This document shows, one piece after another, positions 34,025-46,200 of a stretch of 64,000 nt of DNA. Numbering within the stretch: the stretch's first letter is position 1; every line of letters begins with the position of its first letter. The notes under the pieces are model-generated. The model saw only the letters and a program-made list of their open reading frames with translations. It was not told the origin of the DNA and searched no databases. The position numbers were made by a program, and so were the translations under genes. Source of the stretch: Phellopilus nigrolimitatus (taxonomy: Eukaryota; Basidiomycota; Agaricomycetes; Hymenochaetales; Hymenochaetaceae). Where the stretch lies: NCBI GenBank assembly GCA_021029095.1, contig JAJOHG010000012.1:248001-312000 (forward strand), read 5' to 3'.

Positions 34025-36171
34025 CAAGCCACAATACTCTGGTATTTGATAACTAGGCCTGATTTAGGGAATACTGAGAACGGAAAACAAATCTAGATGG
34101 ACTTACAGACTGGCTTCATAGGGCGTGGTTTGGACCTGGAGAAGGTAGATAAGAATATGTGAGTTTTTCCGTATTCCCAAATAGTAGAGAATTTACCGGA
34201 GGGAGTATTGACTGTCGAGTATATATACTTACAAATTATCTCGATCAGGTTCTGGGAGAGTGTTGACTGATAATCCCGTCGCGTCTACAGCACTGTAGTC
34301 ATACTTTAACAAAAAGAGTGCGAGTATGACTTTAATTTCGAGCTTCGCAAAGCGCATCCCGGTACAAGGATGCCGGCCTATATGCAAGGTAATGTTTATA
34401 ATAAGAATGATTTAGTATGCGCACGAAAAAAAGGAGATCTGACCAACGCCCCAACCCAAGAAAGCCCAGTGCTGTCTTTTATCCTCGCCACGCGAAAAGC
34501 GGGACGGGTCCCATCTAATAACAGAGCATGTTTACCGTCAATACGTCAATAGCCACGAGACATGACGAACACGTACTTATAAGGATCAGGATAGATTTCG
34601 GGGTCGTGATGTACACTGTTCACCGAGTACGCGAGGAACGTGCCCGGCGACGCCTTGTGGCCTTCGAAGGACATGTCTTCGCCGTCCTGCGCAGGCAAGA
34701 CGCGCCGCAGCAAAGAACCACTCATGACAAAACGGATCGTCTCGCGCAAACACAGATCAATCACTGCCATTTCTTCCTCCCATACTTGCGGAGGAAGCTG
34801 AGCAAGCTGAGAGCTCATGCTCCCAGTCGAGTCGGTATACTTCGAGACGAATTCGCGTAGCTCTGCGAGAACCTTGGTTTTCCACTCGGGGTTGACCGCA
34901 AGAAAGAGCAGGAGCCAGCTCGACATTATACCTGTGTTGACTAATAAAACGAGATAAGTACCGATAGAATACGAAGGGAAACGGACAGACGAACTTATAC
35001 CAGCAAAAAGAGCTCTCATGACGAACTGTATAACGTCATTCACGCCGTCGCCCTCATCTAATAGCACCTGAACAGAGTCATCCTCTCTTCTCCCTTCTTC
35101 CTTCCGTTTGTCGATGGCGCCCTTCAACAACAAACACAAGTCTGCTGTAGCCTGCTGCTTGCGCTTCCGCACAGTGCTCGGAAACCATGTAAGGAGACGG
35201 GACGCAGCCGATACACCGTTCTCCATGTCCCAGTAAAGCTGCGCAACACGTTTCACGGCAACTGGGTCATCCGCGATCTCCCGGCACGATGTAGCGCGGA
35301 TTGTCAGTTGGAACACTGCCTACGAAAAATAAGTACAAGATACACACATGAGTATGACATGTGAGATGGCATACATTGTAGATGTCATTGGAAGGATCGA
35401 ACTGCCCATTTCCAGCCCACCTCTCCGTAATCTGGTCGAGATCTTGGAACATCAACGTGAGGTCTATGACGTTGTTGCCGCCATAAGTACACGAACGCAT
35501 TCAAAAGAACTGGGCGGCTTACTTCTGGCCATACGGTCACGTCGAAGACACGTAGTTACTCGTTTGCTTAACCAGAACTTAAGAAAGGGAGAAATTGATA
35601 AGAGTAAGTGAAATAATCTCAATTGTCTCTACCTCGTCTCCATCGTTGATGTATTTCTCAACTTTGATGTCTCTTAACGACGGTGTCTACTAAGTGCTTG
35701 TCTCATGAATTCAAATTCGGTCGGAACGTGAGTGAAAAGGAAAGGCTTGCAAGTCCGAACAGTATCGCATAGCCCTCATAAAAGTGCAGATTTTTGCTTC
35801 CGAAAAACCGATGGCGGGATTGTTCGCTAGATACCACCCATACTTTGTTCTGCGTTTGAGGCTCAATCAGCAGTAAAGTTTGTCAGAACAATGTGAGGAC
35901 ATACGCGATGAACTGTGAAGGAGAATATGTTTCCAAATTCCTTCAGACCTTCCTTTACAAACGAATACCTCCTCGAGTAAAAGTCCCAAGCGCCGATGAA
36001 GGGTATACCGGCTTTGTAGGGCACGCCATCCTCGTCGGTCGATTTGAAGGCACAGACAGTCACCAGGATTCCGGCCAGCCCAGCAAGAAGACTTAGCCCA
36101 TAAAGAGAGGACCTTTCGGACAAGTTCAGGTCATCACGGAAGGTCGAAACGATGTTCACTGTGTAAAACAT
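34025..36171 (-). CDS. Cytochrome P450, copy A (one GC-AG intron)
   Basis: Tandem paralogue of 37606-39763. The start at 36171 (MFYTVNIVSTF) leads to a membrane anchor (LYGLSLLAGLAGILVTV) and KAGIPFIGAWDFYSRR. Later come DRMARN and LTLMFQDLDQITERWAGN, KGAIDKRKEEG, the I-helix FAGIMSSWLLLFLAVNPEWK, the K-helix LRETIRF (ExxR), FLGWGVG plus RHPCTGMRFAKLE (heme Cys loop) and a C-terminal IKYQSIVA ending at 34025. About ten introns are needed; one, after AILFGL near 35755, begins GC (GCAAGC) where copy B has GTAAGT. An apparent TGA near 35873 lies in an intron, not in an exon. The acid-alcohol pair of the I-helix is atypical in both copies. Substrate unknown. Confidence 0.75.
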
Positions 36172-37605
36172 CGATATGAATAGAAATAGGGGGGCACACG
36201 CGCGAGACAGAGACAGAAAGAGACAGAAAGAGAAAGAGAGAAAGTGATATCGTTATTTAACCTCTGCAGCGCGCTTAGATAGGGGACTAAATGCCTTCCC
36301 TCCAGTCGTAAAAAAAGATCTAACAAACGGAAGTATAGTGGATTGATCTTGTCCATCGACCCGTCCTCCTCGGCGTCCTCGATGTCCGGCTCTGCCTCTC
36401 AAGTCTCAGGAGAAGCTGCTGTTCCGTGTGCTATTCCAGTGTTTGTGAAGGCATCCAGCGTTTGACAGAGGTGCACGAGGCCTCCTTCACGCTGAGAATT
36501 TCTAGAAGTGGGATATTTTCGAACACCGGGTGCCCATATTATGGGTACTCAGTAACCGCAGTGGTGGGTGGTGCAACCCCAGTCGCAAAATCAGGATTTT
36601 TACATGCACCATTTTGTCTCCTAGTGCTTGTTCAAGAGATAACGCGTTCCTGGAGTTGTCTGTTTGGACATTGGACACCCCCCTTTGCAGATTTGTCCCA
36701 CGCGCTCGTTACGTTACCATGTGTTTGCATTTCACTGTTCACTGTGAATTGCCATCGTCACCTAAGAAGCACAGCATCGTGGCCTCATAGTATACATATT
36801 ACATATGTATGGTTTGTCCTGGTCTGTCTAGAAGAATTGGAGGCTTTCTGAACCAGCTTCGAGATATTCGTTTCAGGATCAGTTAGGCGAGCTCCCCAGA
36901 CAGAGTATTGCGTTAAGCATACAGGGCAGTTAGCTTGTGCGACGACACCAAAGAAGACCCGAAACCGAAGATTGAGACCTTGAGGAAGCAGGAGGAAGGA
37001 GAAGGAAGCAGCCACGTTTGGCAGCGCTCGGCCAGGAGCCCAACAAGACACGGCGGAAAATCAGCGTTGGCGCGAGTATGTCCCAAACAAATATCTCTTC
37101 GCTTCCAAGACAAGCCAGCCCGTTCGAGGGAGGCGCAAGGAAGGACGTGGTCAAGAGACACGTTTTCGTCGCAGAGGCGAGTAGTAGTGCAAATTTACCC
37201 GATACAGTCATTCTGCTTACAACAACTTCGGAATGCACGGGGTCCTCGTCCTATACATATGATTGGTTGGAATTGTGCCAAAAGCAACTGACGGAACAAA
37301 ATCTTTGACGGAAGTAGCTGACCCAAAGTTGTTGCCATAACAACTCGGGTGACAGGTGATTTTCCTTTGAGAGAATCGCTGCCTTAACGACTGGCTTTCG
37401 TACTGGAGGAGCTCCGAGACAGATACATCTATATGACCTGGCTTTTTATTTTGCAATACCACTTGGGCAGGAGGTCTGGGTCATCATGGAGAAGTGCATC
37501 TCCATAGTCCTGGTCTTGACACAAGGGTCGTTAAATAAACTCTTTATGTTATGATAAGCATTCGTGGTTGAATGGGGAAAGAGAAGTACATAGTACGCGA
37601 CTTCT
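36172..37605. other. Interval between the two P450 genes, one doubtful ORF
   Basis: No firm gene. At 37078-37308 (plus) a 76-codon frame begins at ATG (MSQTNISSLPRQASPFEGG) and ends with ELCQKQLTEQNL; it is Ser/Thr-rich and has no family. A 27-codon frame begins at 36381 (MSGSASQVSGEAAV). Neither has a supporting neighbour exon. The remainder looks non-coding. Confidence 0.35.
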
Positions 37606-39763
37606 TAAGCTACGATACTCTGATATTTGATATCTAAATCCAGTTTTAGAAAACACACGGGAAATAAACCAGCTGAACTCACAAACAGGCTTTACTGGCC
37701 GTGGTCTGGACCTGGAAAGTGCGGAGAAAGGTTTGTAAGTTTTATCGTCTTTCGAAATATGAAGGAAGATGCTGAAATTAACAGCCGACAAGCATGTACT
37801 TACAGGTTGTCTCTATCGGGCTCTGGGAGAATGTCGACTGGCTTTCCCGCCGCGTCGACAGCACTGTAGTCATACTTCATCAGGAATTGCGCGAGTATAA
37901 CTTTAACTTCGAGTTTTGCGAAGCGCATTCCGAGACAAGGATGGCGGCCTGGTTGCAAGGTATATTTTGTTATAAATTTCATGTCGCATATATGCGCGAA
38001 AGGAGGACTGACCAACACCCCAACCCAAGAAAGCCCAATGTGCCTTTTTGTCTTCGCCACGCTCGAAGCGAGACGGGTCCCACCTTATAGGAGAGTATGT
38101 TTGCGTGAGGATGTTAATAACCACGAGACAGGACGAATACGTACTTCAAAGGGTCAGGATAGATTTCGGGGTCGTGATGCACACTGGTCACCGAGTATGC
38201 GAGGAACGTGCCCGGCGACGCCTTGTGGCCTTCGAAAGACATGTCTTCGCCGTCCTGCGCAGGCAAGACGCGCCGCAGTAAAGAACCAGTCATGACAAAA
38301 CGGATCGTCTCGCGCAAACACAGATCAATCACTGCCATTTCTTCCTCCCATACTTGCGGAGGAAGCTGTGCAAGCTGCGAGCTCATGCTTCCAGTCGAGT
38401 CGGTATACTTCGAGACAAATTCGCGTATCTCAGCGAGAACCTTGGTTTTCCATTCGGGGTTGACCGCAAGAAAGAGCAGGAGCCAGCTCGACATTATACC
38501 TGTGTTGACTAGTAAAACGAGGTAAGATACTGATAGATTACGAAGGGAAACAAATAGACGAACTTATACCAGCAAAAAGGGCACCCATGACGAACTGTAT
38601 AATGTCATTTACGCCGTCGCCCTCGTCTAACAGTACCTGAACAGAGTCATCCTCCCTTCTCCCTTCTTCCTTCCGTTTGTCGATGGCGCCCTTCAACAAC
38701 AAATACAAGTCTGCAGTAGCCTGTTGTTTGCGCTTCCGCGCAGTGCTCGGAAACCATCCAAGAAGACGGGAGGCAGCCGACACGCCATTCTCCATATCCC
38801 AGTAAAGCTGCATAACACGTTTCACGGCAGCTGGGTCATCCGCGATTTCCCGGCACGATGCAGCGCGGATTGTCAGTTGGAACACCGCCTACAAAAAATA
38901 AGTACAAGGTACACACATGAGCATGACATGTGAGATGACATACATTATAGATGTCATTAAAGGGATCGAACTGCCCATTTCCAGCCCACTTCTCCGTAAT
39001 TTGGTCGAGGTCTTGGAACATCAACGTGAGGTCTATGGCGTTGTTGCCGCCATGAATACGCGAACATATTCAAAGATTTGGGCGGCTTACTTCTGACCAT
39101 ACGGTCACGTCGAAGACACGCAGTTATTCGTTTGCCAAACCAAGAGGTCTTGAGAAAGGAGGAATCAGTCAAGAGCGTGTGCAATATCTTCATTTCGCTC
39201 TACCAAGTCTCCGTCCTCAATGTTCCTATTAACCTTGATGTCTTTCAACGACGGTGCCTAGATGCGCGTCCCATGAGCGAAAGTTACATCAGAACGGGAG
39301 TGACGAAAGTACTTACATCTCCGTTCAGTATAACGTAGCCCTCAGCGAAATGCAGATTTTTGCTTCCGAAGAAACGATTCCGAGCGTTTTCACCAGATAC
39401 CACCCATACTTTGTGCTGTGTTGAAGCCCGATCAGCAGCGAAGTCCACTGGAACTGCTTGGAGACTTACGCGGTTGATTCTGAAGGAATACACGTTTCCC
39501 AATTTCTTTATCCCTTCCTGTATGAACGAATTCCTCCTCGAGTAAAATTCCCAAGCACCGATGAAGGGTATACCGGCTTTGTAGGGCACTCCATCCTCGT
39601 CGGTCGATTTGAAGGCATAGACAGTCGCCAGGATTCCGGCTAATCCAGTGAGAAGACTTAATCCATAGAGATTGGACCCTTCAGACGAGCTCAGACCATC
39701 GAGGAAGGTCGTACTGATGTTCATTGCGCTAGGCATGGGGGCAAAGGAGCGCAGCTGAGCCAT
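37606..39763 (-). CDS. Cytochrome P450, copy B
   Basis: The start at 39763 (MAQLRSFAPMPSAMNIS) precedes the anchor LYGLSLLTGLAGILATV. Exon 1 ends at a GTAAGT donor (39469) and the 54-nt intron leads to HKVWVVSGENARNRFFGSKN. Further exons give APSLKDIKVNRN, FGKRITACLRRDRMVRN and LTLMFQDLDQITEKWAG, then AVFQLTIRAASCREIADD. The I-helix reads FAGIMSSWLLLFLAVNPEWK, so the usual acid residue is replaced by Met and the following Thr by Ser. The K-helix is LRETIRF and the heme loop FLGWGVGRHPCLGMRFAKLE (Cys ligand present). The last exon ends IKYQSIVA at 37606. It belongs to a basidiomycete P450 family related in the heme region to CYP51-like enzymes. Probably ER-bound; substrate unknown. All eleven or so introns are GT-AG. 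Confidence 0.83.
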
Positions 39764-40036
39764 GCCGCGAGTTCCATTTAACTTATAACATACAACCCCG
39801 AACGGTATTCTTGTTTAGATTTCATTATATCCGGGTGTGTGCGGGCGTCAAAAACATACCCCATAAGCTTAGAACCGATTCTCATCATTTTTACTGGACG
39901 GCATCACATAGCATTCGCGTGTTCGAGTGGATCGCGTACCTATTTCACTGTAAAGTTTACGTCAAGAGGGTCGTCAAAGTACATGTAGGAGTTCCTGCCG
40001 GCTTCTCAACATTCTTTGCCATCCAAATTCGTTATA

Positions 40037-40306
40037 CAGGTGGTCAGAAAAGTCTTCGGCCCCCTTAAAAAGGAAGGCGGTTCTCGTGCGCATCGTTCAC
40101 ACAAGAAAAATGTCAAAATTTTTGTAAAATAATGCGAACCTTTGCCCCAGATACATATGAGAATCAAAAACCAAGCATTAATTTTGTTTTTGGCAGCGTA
40201 CCATAGGTGACACCGCGAAACGACGCCGCGTCGTGCGTTACGCAGGCAGGAAATGCATTCCTTTTTCAGGGGGAGGGGGAAGCCGAAGACTTTTCTGACC
40301 CACCTG
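40037..40306. mobile_element. 270-bp MITE, TA-flanked, family 2 copy 1
   Basis: The ends are inverted: CAGGTGGTCAGAAAAGTCTT and, on the opposite strand at the other end, CAGGTGGGTCAGAAAAGTCT. Both are flanked by TA (40035-40036, 40307-40308). The interior has no frame. A second copy lies at 47691-47987 with shared internal blocks (AAAAAGGAAGGC, TACGCAGGC.GGAA). Confidence 0.85.
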
Positions 40307-40308
40307 TA

Positions 40309-41126
40309 TCTCAGTTTTGGAGATTTTTGACCTTATCAAATATTTCAGATGTTCCTGAACGTATTGTGCCATTAAATAGTTCGTAAACCGAGACCTCGTG
40401 CAAAACATACTGTATTCGCTCCCTTTGCACATAACATTGGGAACTCACCATCACCACGCTTGTGACTTCAATTAATTTATCATTCGGCAACCAAAGGCTC
40501 GTAAGTACATGCGGTCTATTTTACAGGTCGTCTTCGAGTTGACACTCTTACCAGCACAGAAAGGATTCTGAGAGTCGTTGCGGATGAATAAACTCGAGCA
40601 CCTGCGAAGGCCGTGATGCGACTTGTAAGGAATCAAAAACCTGCGTGATCTTATATGCGAAGCCGCAGCCATGACATTGATTATAGATTCATTCTTTTCA
40701 TGTACGTACTCACAGAGCAAGCACCTCTTAAGAACCCTTCGCTTGCCGTCGGTACTCTCTGAAATGTTGATTAATTTTCAAATATTGGAATAGGGTCTGC
40801 CTCCGCCAGCGGCGGTAGTCTCGCATCGGATTCACTGTTACCAGTGCATTCGGTTCGCATATTTGAGTGAACATGGCCGCTTTTCCATTCGTTCTTTTGG
40901 ACTCCTTGTAACGGGCCTGCATTGGTGTATAACTTCGGCCGCATGATTGGCTAAATAAATGCACACAAAAGCATTCAACTCATGTCCTGAAGTTTCAAGA
41001 GATCAACAAATAACAATTATCTTTAAGGTATTCATACACTTCTAAAGGGGAAAGTACACGCGCCTTTAAGCTTTAGTGTGAGACAGTGATAAAGTGATAG
41101 GGGAAAGACTCGAGATCAAGCTTGAG
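40309..41126. other. Intergenic, no gene seen
   Basis: Two chance-looking minus-strand frames (40472-40720, 40728-40964) have no domain. Nothing else is apparent. Confidence 0.5.
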
Positions 41127-42612
41127 CTAAGCTTGCACTGCGACTTCCTCTGGTGCTATATCCGCGCGCTTGTCCTCTCCTATAACTTCCGCACCTGCTG
41201 GCGTTGTCGACGCTACTTCATTCGGAGCAGCGCTGGTCACCGCCTTCGCGCCCGCCGCTTCTTCAGTATCACTCAGGTTCGCCTCATCTGGACCTGACTG
41301 TACCCCTCCGTTTGCTTGGCCACCCCCTGTTTCGGCGTCATCCGCTTCATGAATGAGATCGTCCCCATTATACTCCTTCGGCCTCTTCACCTCCCCGTCC
41401 TCGAATATCCAGGGACCTTTCGGCATCCTGCCGATGACCGCGCGAGCCTCCTCGTCTAGCGTCGGCTCGTCGAAAAAGTCCCACTCGAGTTCGCCTCCAT
41501 AACGTTTCGGCAGGTTTTCGGGCGCAATTAGGGCCATAAGGTCACGGTCACCAGCGCTGTCTCCACCCTTCAGAGCGCCGATGATAAAGATCTTCTCGCG
41601 TGTATACTCATCGAACCAGCCCTGAACATTGTTTTTTAATCCACGGTTTGATAGTCAGCCGAAAAAGTGCGAGGCCGAACCACCCAAAGTGGCGCACCTT
41701 GATCCACCCCCAGACAGTAGAAAAGAAGGCCGGCGCGTTGACAACGACGACAGTGCCGAGGGTTTCAGGGTAGTTTGCGTTCGCGAGCACAGATGCCTCT
41801 TGCAGATGCGTGCGCAGCGTCCACATCTGGCGCAGTGACACTCCATTGAGGTCCACAATTGTGGAGACGGACGTGATTGGTGTAGGATCGATGGCATGCG
41901 GCAGGAAAGTGCAAAGAGGCGACACAAAGCGTGTCATCGCTTCGTATAGAACAACGCTTTAATTTAGAACGATGAGTTCGGTTCGACTATATTTATGGAA
42001 TGGTGAGAAGGAAACACACATTCGCTCATAACGCCGCTTAGGAGGCACGGAAGTGATTTCATCCTGAACATCGCCCGACACCGCTCCTAGACGGTACACA
42101 TAGATGGGTATACCTTGCTGCGCACACACCTCTCGTCAATGACCGAACGAATCAACAATGTAAAAGGTCTAGGATTTGCGCACTCTGTCTCGTCGCCCAG
42201 TCCACCTCGGGTAGTACCTCCGCGAGTTTTCAAATTCGTCTGACGGGAAGTTTGCGAAGAGTCTGTACACGTCGTGTTCCTTCTCCCACGCTGCACGATC
42301 GGCGAACTGCTTCTGCGCTTTTACGGGATCGAAACGGCGCGCGCGCAAAAAGCGTCTGTAGGCAAGTTCAAGAAACAACGGATGATAAATCATCCAGGAG
42401 ATCAGCTCTTCTGATGAAAACGAGAAAGCCGAACACACATACAGCACGGTTGCATCGTCATGCGACGCCTTGCTCCCCTCAGTCACGGGCGTATACAAAT
42501 CCGCCTTAGCCAAGTTCTCCTTAAACTCCGCGAGCGTGGCCTCCTGCTCTGCGGAGAGTCGGCCGAGGTGGCCATTGAAACTTCTGCCAACGTGCAAAGG
42601 TTTGTTGCTCAT
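41127..42612 (-). CDS. Sec14-like CRAL-TRIO lipid-transfer protein
   Basis: The ATG at 42612 (MSNKPLHVGRSFNGHLG) starts the CRAL-TRIO N-terminal region with the motif RRFLRARRFDPVKAQKQF assembled across the first intron. YYPRWTGRRDRQGIPIYVYR begins the lipid-binding CRAL-TRIO fold, followed by STIVDLNGVSLRQMWTL, YPETLGTVVVVNAPAFF and GWFDEYTREKIFIIGAL. LIAPENLPKRYGGELEW closes the domain. The tail after GPWIFEDGEVKRPKEYNGDD is Glu/Ala-rich and disordered, ending at 41127. Four introns, all GT-AG, are required. Sec14 proteins move phosphatidylinositol and phosphatidylcholine between membranes and regulate phosphoinositide supply. It is close to the NRPS-like gene and divergent from it, with about 640 bases between their starts. 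The model is intact. Confidence 0.87.
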
Positions 42613-43254
42613 CGTTGAATACGAGGAAATCAAAGCATCAAGGTTCTGACGGAAGAGGTCGCTGGTGTCGCCGAGGGGTGAGTGGACTCAGTGGAGGAAT
42701 GCGGCGACTCTGAGACTAGAGACGCCGAGCCGCCGAGACGCGTCGCGGGTTCGTCATACGTACTTACCAGCAACGAAGATCCTCGCGCCACCACGTGGAT
42801 CATTCCGTTTAGAGTCTGTGGCTGGCCACTCTAGATGTTATAAGTGACTCGTCAAATCGGGTTCTGAGTAAAAGCTATTTCCACGTAAGATGTTAAGTAC
42901 ATTTATCTGCTCGCAAAGTCGAATGGCCGCGAATTCTAGCGGAGTTAGGCCTTAAGACGATTGTTTCCAGTCTACGCCGTTCCTCCCCGGGTCCGCCACT
43001 GATGTACTCTCGTTCTAGATTTAGAGTCCTACTATCATATGATAAGTTCTTTTTCGTATCGGAGATTTCTAATGTCCCCTATCTTTCTCTCCACTTATAC
43101 AAAACAAGCACGAAGGAACTTCATCATTGTTGGTGCTTCCCCAAGTTTACAGGCCCTGCATCTTCAAACATTCGTATCCGATCGCAAAGCTGTAAGCTCA
43201 TACATCGTGCTATGCGCACGAGGATAACTTAAATGATATTTTAGGTCAATAAAT
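42613..43254. other. Shared intergenic region between divergent genes
   Basis: About 640 bases between the Sec14-like start and the NRPS-like start. No gene or repeat is obvious. Confidence 0.5.
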
Positions 43255-46200
43255 ATGGACTACAAAGTATTGCCTCTGGCTGTTCCACCAAACACTCAGG
43301 CTCTTACAAGCAAGACTTTCAAACCTCCGCCTCTGGATGGCTCTCTGACTCTGCCGGAAATTTACGACTGGCACCTAAACCACACATCTGATCACCCACT
43401 TTTTGTGTACTCTGACGATGAAGGCGTGGAGTACACAGTTCCGTGGGGCGAAGGGGTCTGTGCTGTCCATAGAGCTGCCCGCGAAGTTCAGCGCCGTGTC
43501 GGACGTGAAGCTAATGTTAAGGGTGCAACACCAACAGTCGTTGCCATTCTGGCTGCAGCTGGTTAGTAGCTCTATGTTCTATGCAACGACTTCCTGCGCT
43601 TCTCTTTGATTCAATTTCTTATAATTAGACACCATAACTTACTTCCTGAATACGGTCGGCATTCTCCGTGCTGGGTATACTGTGTTTCCCATTTCGCCGC
43701 GCAATTCGCCAGCTGCCGTTGCCCACCTTCTGCGCAAAGCTAATGTCACCCACATACTCATAGGCAGCGAGAATGCAATTCAGTCGCTCGTGGTGGCTTC
43801 TTTCAATCTACTTGAAGATGACTACAGATCAAGCATGCAAACGTCTATCATCCCATCGTTCAAGGAGCTTTATTTTACCGATGTCTTAACGGAACCCGCG
43901 CCGACTATTCAATTTGATCTCGATTGCATTTCAGTCATTTTGCACTCGTCTGGATCGACTGCGTTCCCGAAGCCCATTTATTGGACACACTATCAGCTCT
44001 TGCAAATTTCCTGGACACCGTGTAAATAAACTCTATCTGTCTTTAAATTGAAAGTTCATGCTGATTTTAGACCAGATTTTGGAGAACAAGATATGTGCGG
44101 GTTTCGATTTGCTTGTCATTCGATGCCCATGTACCACGGAATGGGTCTGATGCAGACTGGCTGGACAGTAAGCGCCTTCAAAAAAACTGCATGAGCACGC
44201 TCAAATACATAACATCAGGCCACTGCTGGAGTCGTCATTACATCTTTCCAGCCGCATACTCCAGCGATCCTACCGAGTCCAGAAAGCGTCATGAAAGGCT
44301 CTATTGATACAAAGAGCGACATGATTTTCTGTGTTCCAAGCTTTGTCGAGGTAAAAACAAATCGGATGGTTTGTTCTGATGCCGAACTGAATTCTTGCAG
44401 GCATGGGGCCGTAACAAGGACTATATTTCCCATCTACGAAAAATCCATGGCATTGTTCGTATCCTCTGTGAATGCAAAATTCTGACACTGTCAGTGACAA
44501 TTGACTTCGCTAGTTGTACGGCGGGGGCCCTTTAAATCAAGAAGTCGGCGATGCTCTGTCGAAAGAGGGCGTATCCATCTTCATACTTTACGGATGGTGA
44601 GTTAACTCTGTTTTCGATCTACAACAGTGACATCAAAAAAACCTGCAGCTCGGAGATCGGAATCATGAGTCCCATTGTTCCCAGTAAGTCTGCGACGTAC
44701 GTCCTGATGTCAAGCGCCGCAAGCTGATTCCGTGCTTGCAGAAGCTGTAAGAGAAGACTGGAACTACTTCCGTCTGTCGAGCAACATAAAGGGAGAATTC
44801 ATTTCCGACGGAGAAGGCAACTTCGAGCTTGTCGTTGTTGTAAGCATTGACTAATTCGCTGTCTGGAAAATTTTATTCTCATTTTTTAATGTTTTAATGT
44901 TTTCCAAGCCACATCCTTATGAGGTTCCCTGCGTTTTCAATACGAAAGCAGATGGGGTAGATGCTTATGCCACAAGCGACCTTTTGACACCTCATCCTAC
45001 CAAACCCGGATATTGGAAGATATTCGGCAGGGTCGATGACCAACTTATTCACTCGACGGGCGAAAAGGCCAGAATTCCTAGTACCTGAGAGAGATCCGGA
45101 AGCTGACACTACTACTACTCCTAGACGAATCCAGGCCCATTGGGTACGTTGTACAGTTCCTACTTTCTGATTCTCATTCTGATTATCTTCTCTTTACCAG
45201 AGAATATACTAAACCAGGACCCCCATGTTCTGTCATCGGTGATGTTCGGGCGCGGGCGTTTCAACGCCGGAGTCATCGTCGACCCCAAGCCTGAATTCAA
45301 ATTTGATCCAAACGATACCAAAGCGTTGAGCGAGTTTCGCCAGAAGATCTGGTATGTCTTAATAAAACTTATAGGCATGAACCTAACTATTGCATAGGCC
45401 GACGGTCGAGCAGATGAATGAATATGCCCCCCAGCACTCAAGGCTGTTCAAAGAGGTCTGCATACATTGCTACATCCCTCTTTAGCCTTACTGATGTCCG
45501 AATTAGATGATTATTGTCTCTTCACCGGAAAAGCCCTTCGCCTACACGGCTAAGAACACGGCAAGACGACAAGCCATAATCCAGAACTACGAACTTGAGA
45601 TCGACACACTTTATTACGCCGTTCAAGAAACCACACAATCAGATATACCCTTACCATCGAGCTGGACATTGCCTCATGCTCTCGATTTTGTGAGGAAAAT
45701 TGTGATGAAAGTAATGAAACATTCTATCGGTGATGATGCCGACTTCTTTCGTTTCGGGTGTGATAGGTTGGTAACTTATATATTCTTTTAATGTTCACGA
45801 TTTAATTGAATGGTTGCAGTCTTCAGGCTACCTGGATCCGAAATACGCTCTTGAACGCTTTGCATGTGTCTGCCGACCTTAACACAAGAGGGGTGCCTAT
45901 TAACTTCGTTTATGATCATCCCTCGATCGTGTCTCTGGCTGCATACGCTTCGAAATTAGCGGCCCCTACATCTACCGGCGTCGTCGTCGAAGATGTCGCC
46001 CACAAGGTCAGAACGATGGAGGATATGGTTGCGAAATATACCGAAAATTTCAAAGCACATACTCCTATAGCCTCTTCCAAATCTTTCGATAGAGACATCG
46101 TCTTGATAACTGGCACGACCGGAGGTCTCGGTGCCCTCCTTCTTGCCAAACTACTCGAATCTTCACATATAGAGCGAGTCTATGCGCTTAACAGAAGCGG

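Noticed and set aside
35815..35880. Apparent stop (TGA) and frameshift in P450 copy A.
   Set aside because: The stop lies in a GT-AG intron homologous to the one in copy B; splicing gives HR followed by NKVWVVSS without a break.
39150..39210. Apparent stop in P450 copy B after EDGDL.
   Set aside because: A 55-nt GTAGAG...CTCAAG intron with a TTGACTGAT branch site explains it, and the same intron exists in copy A.
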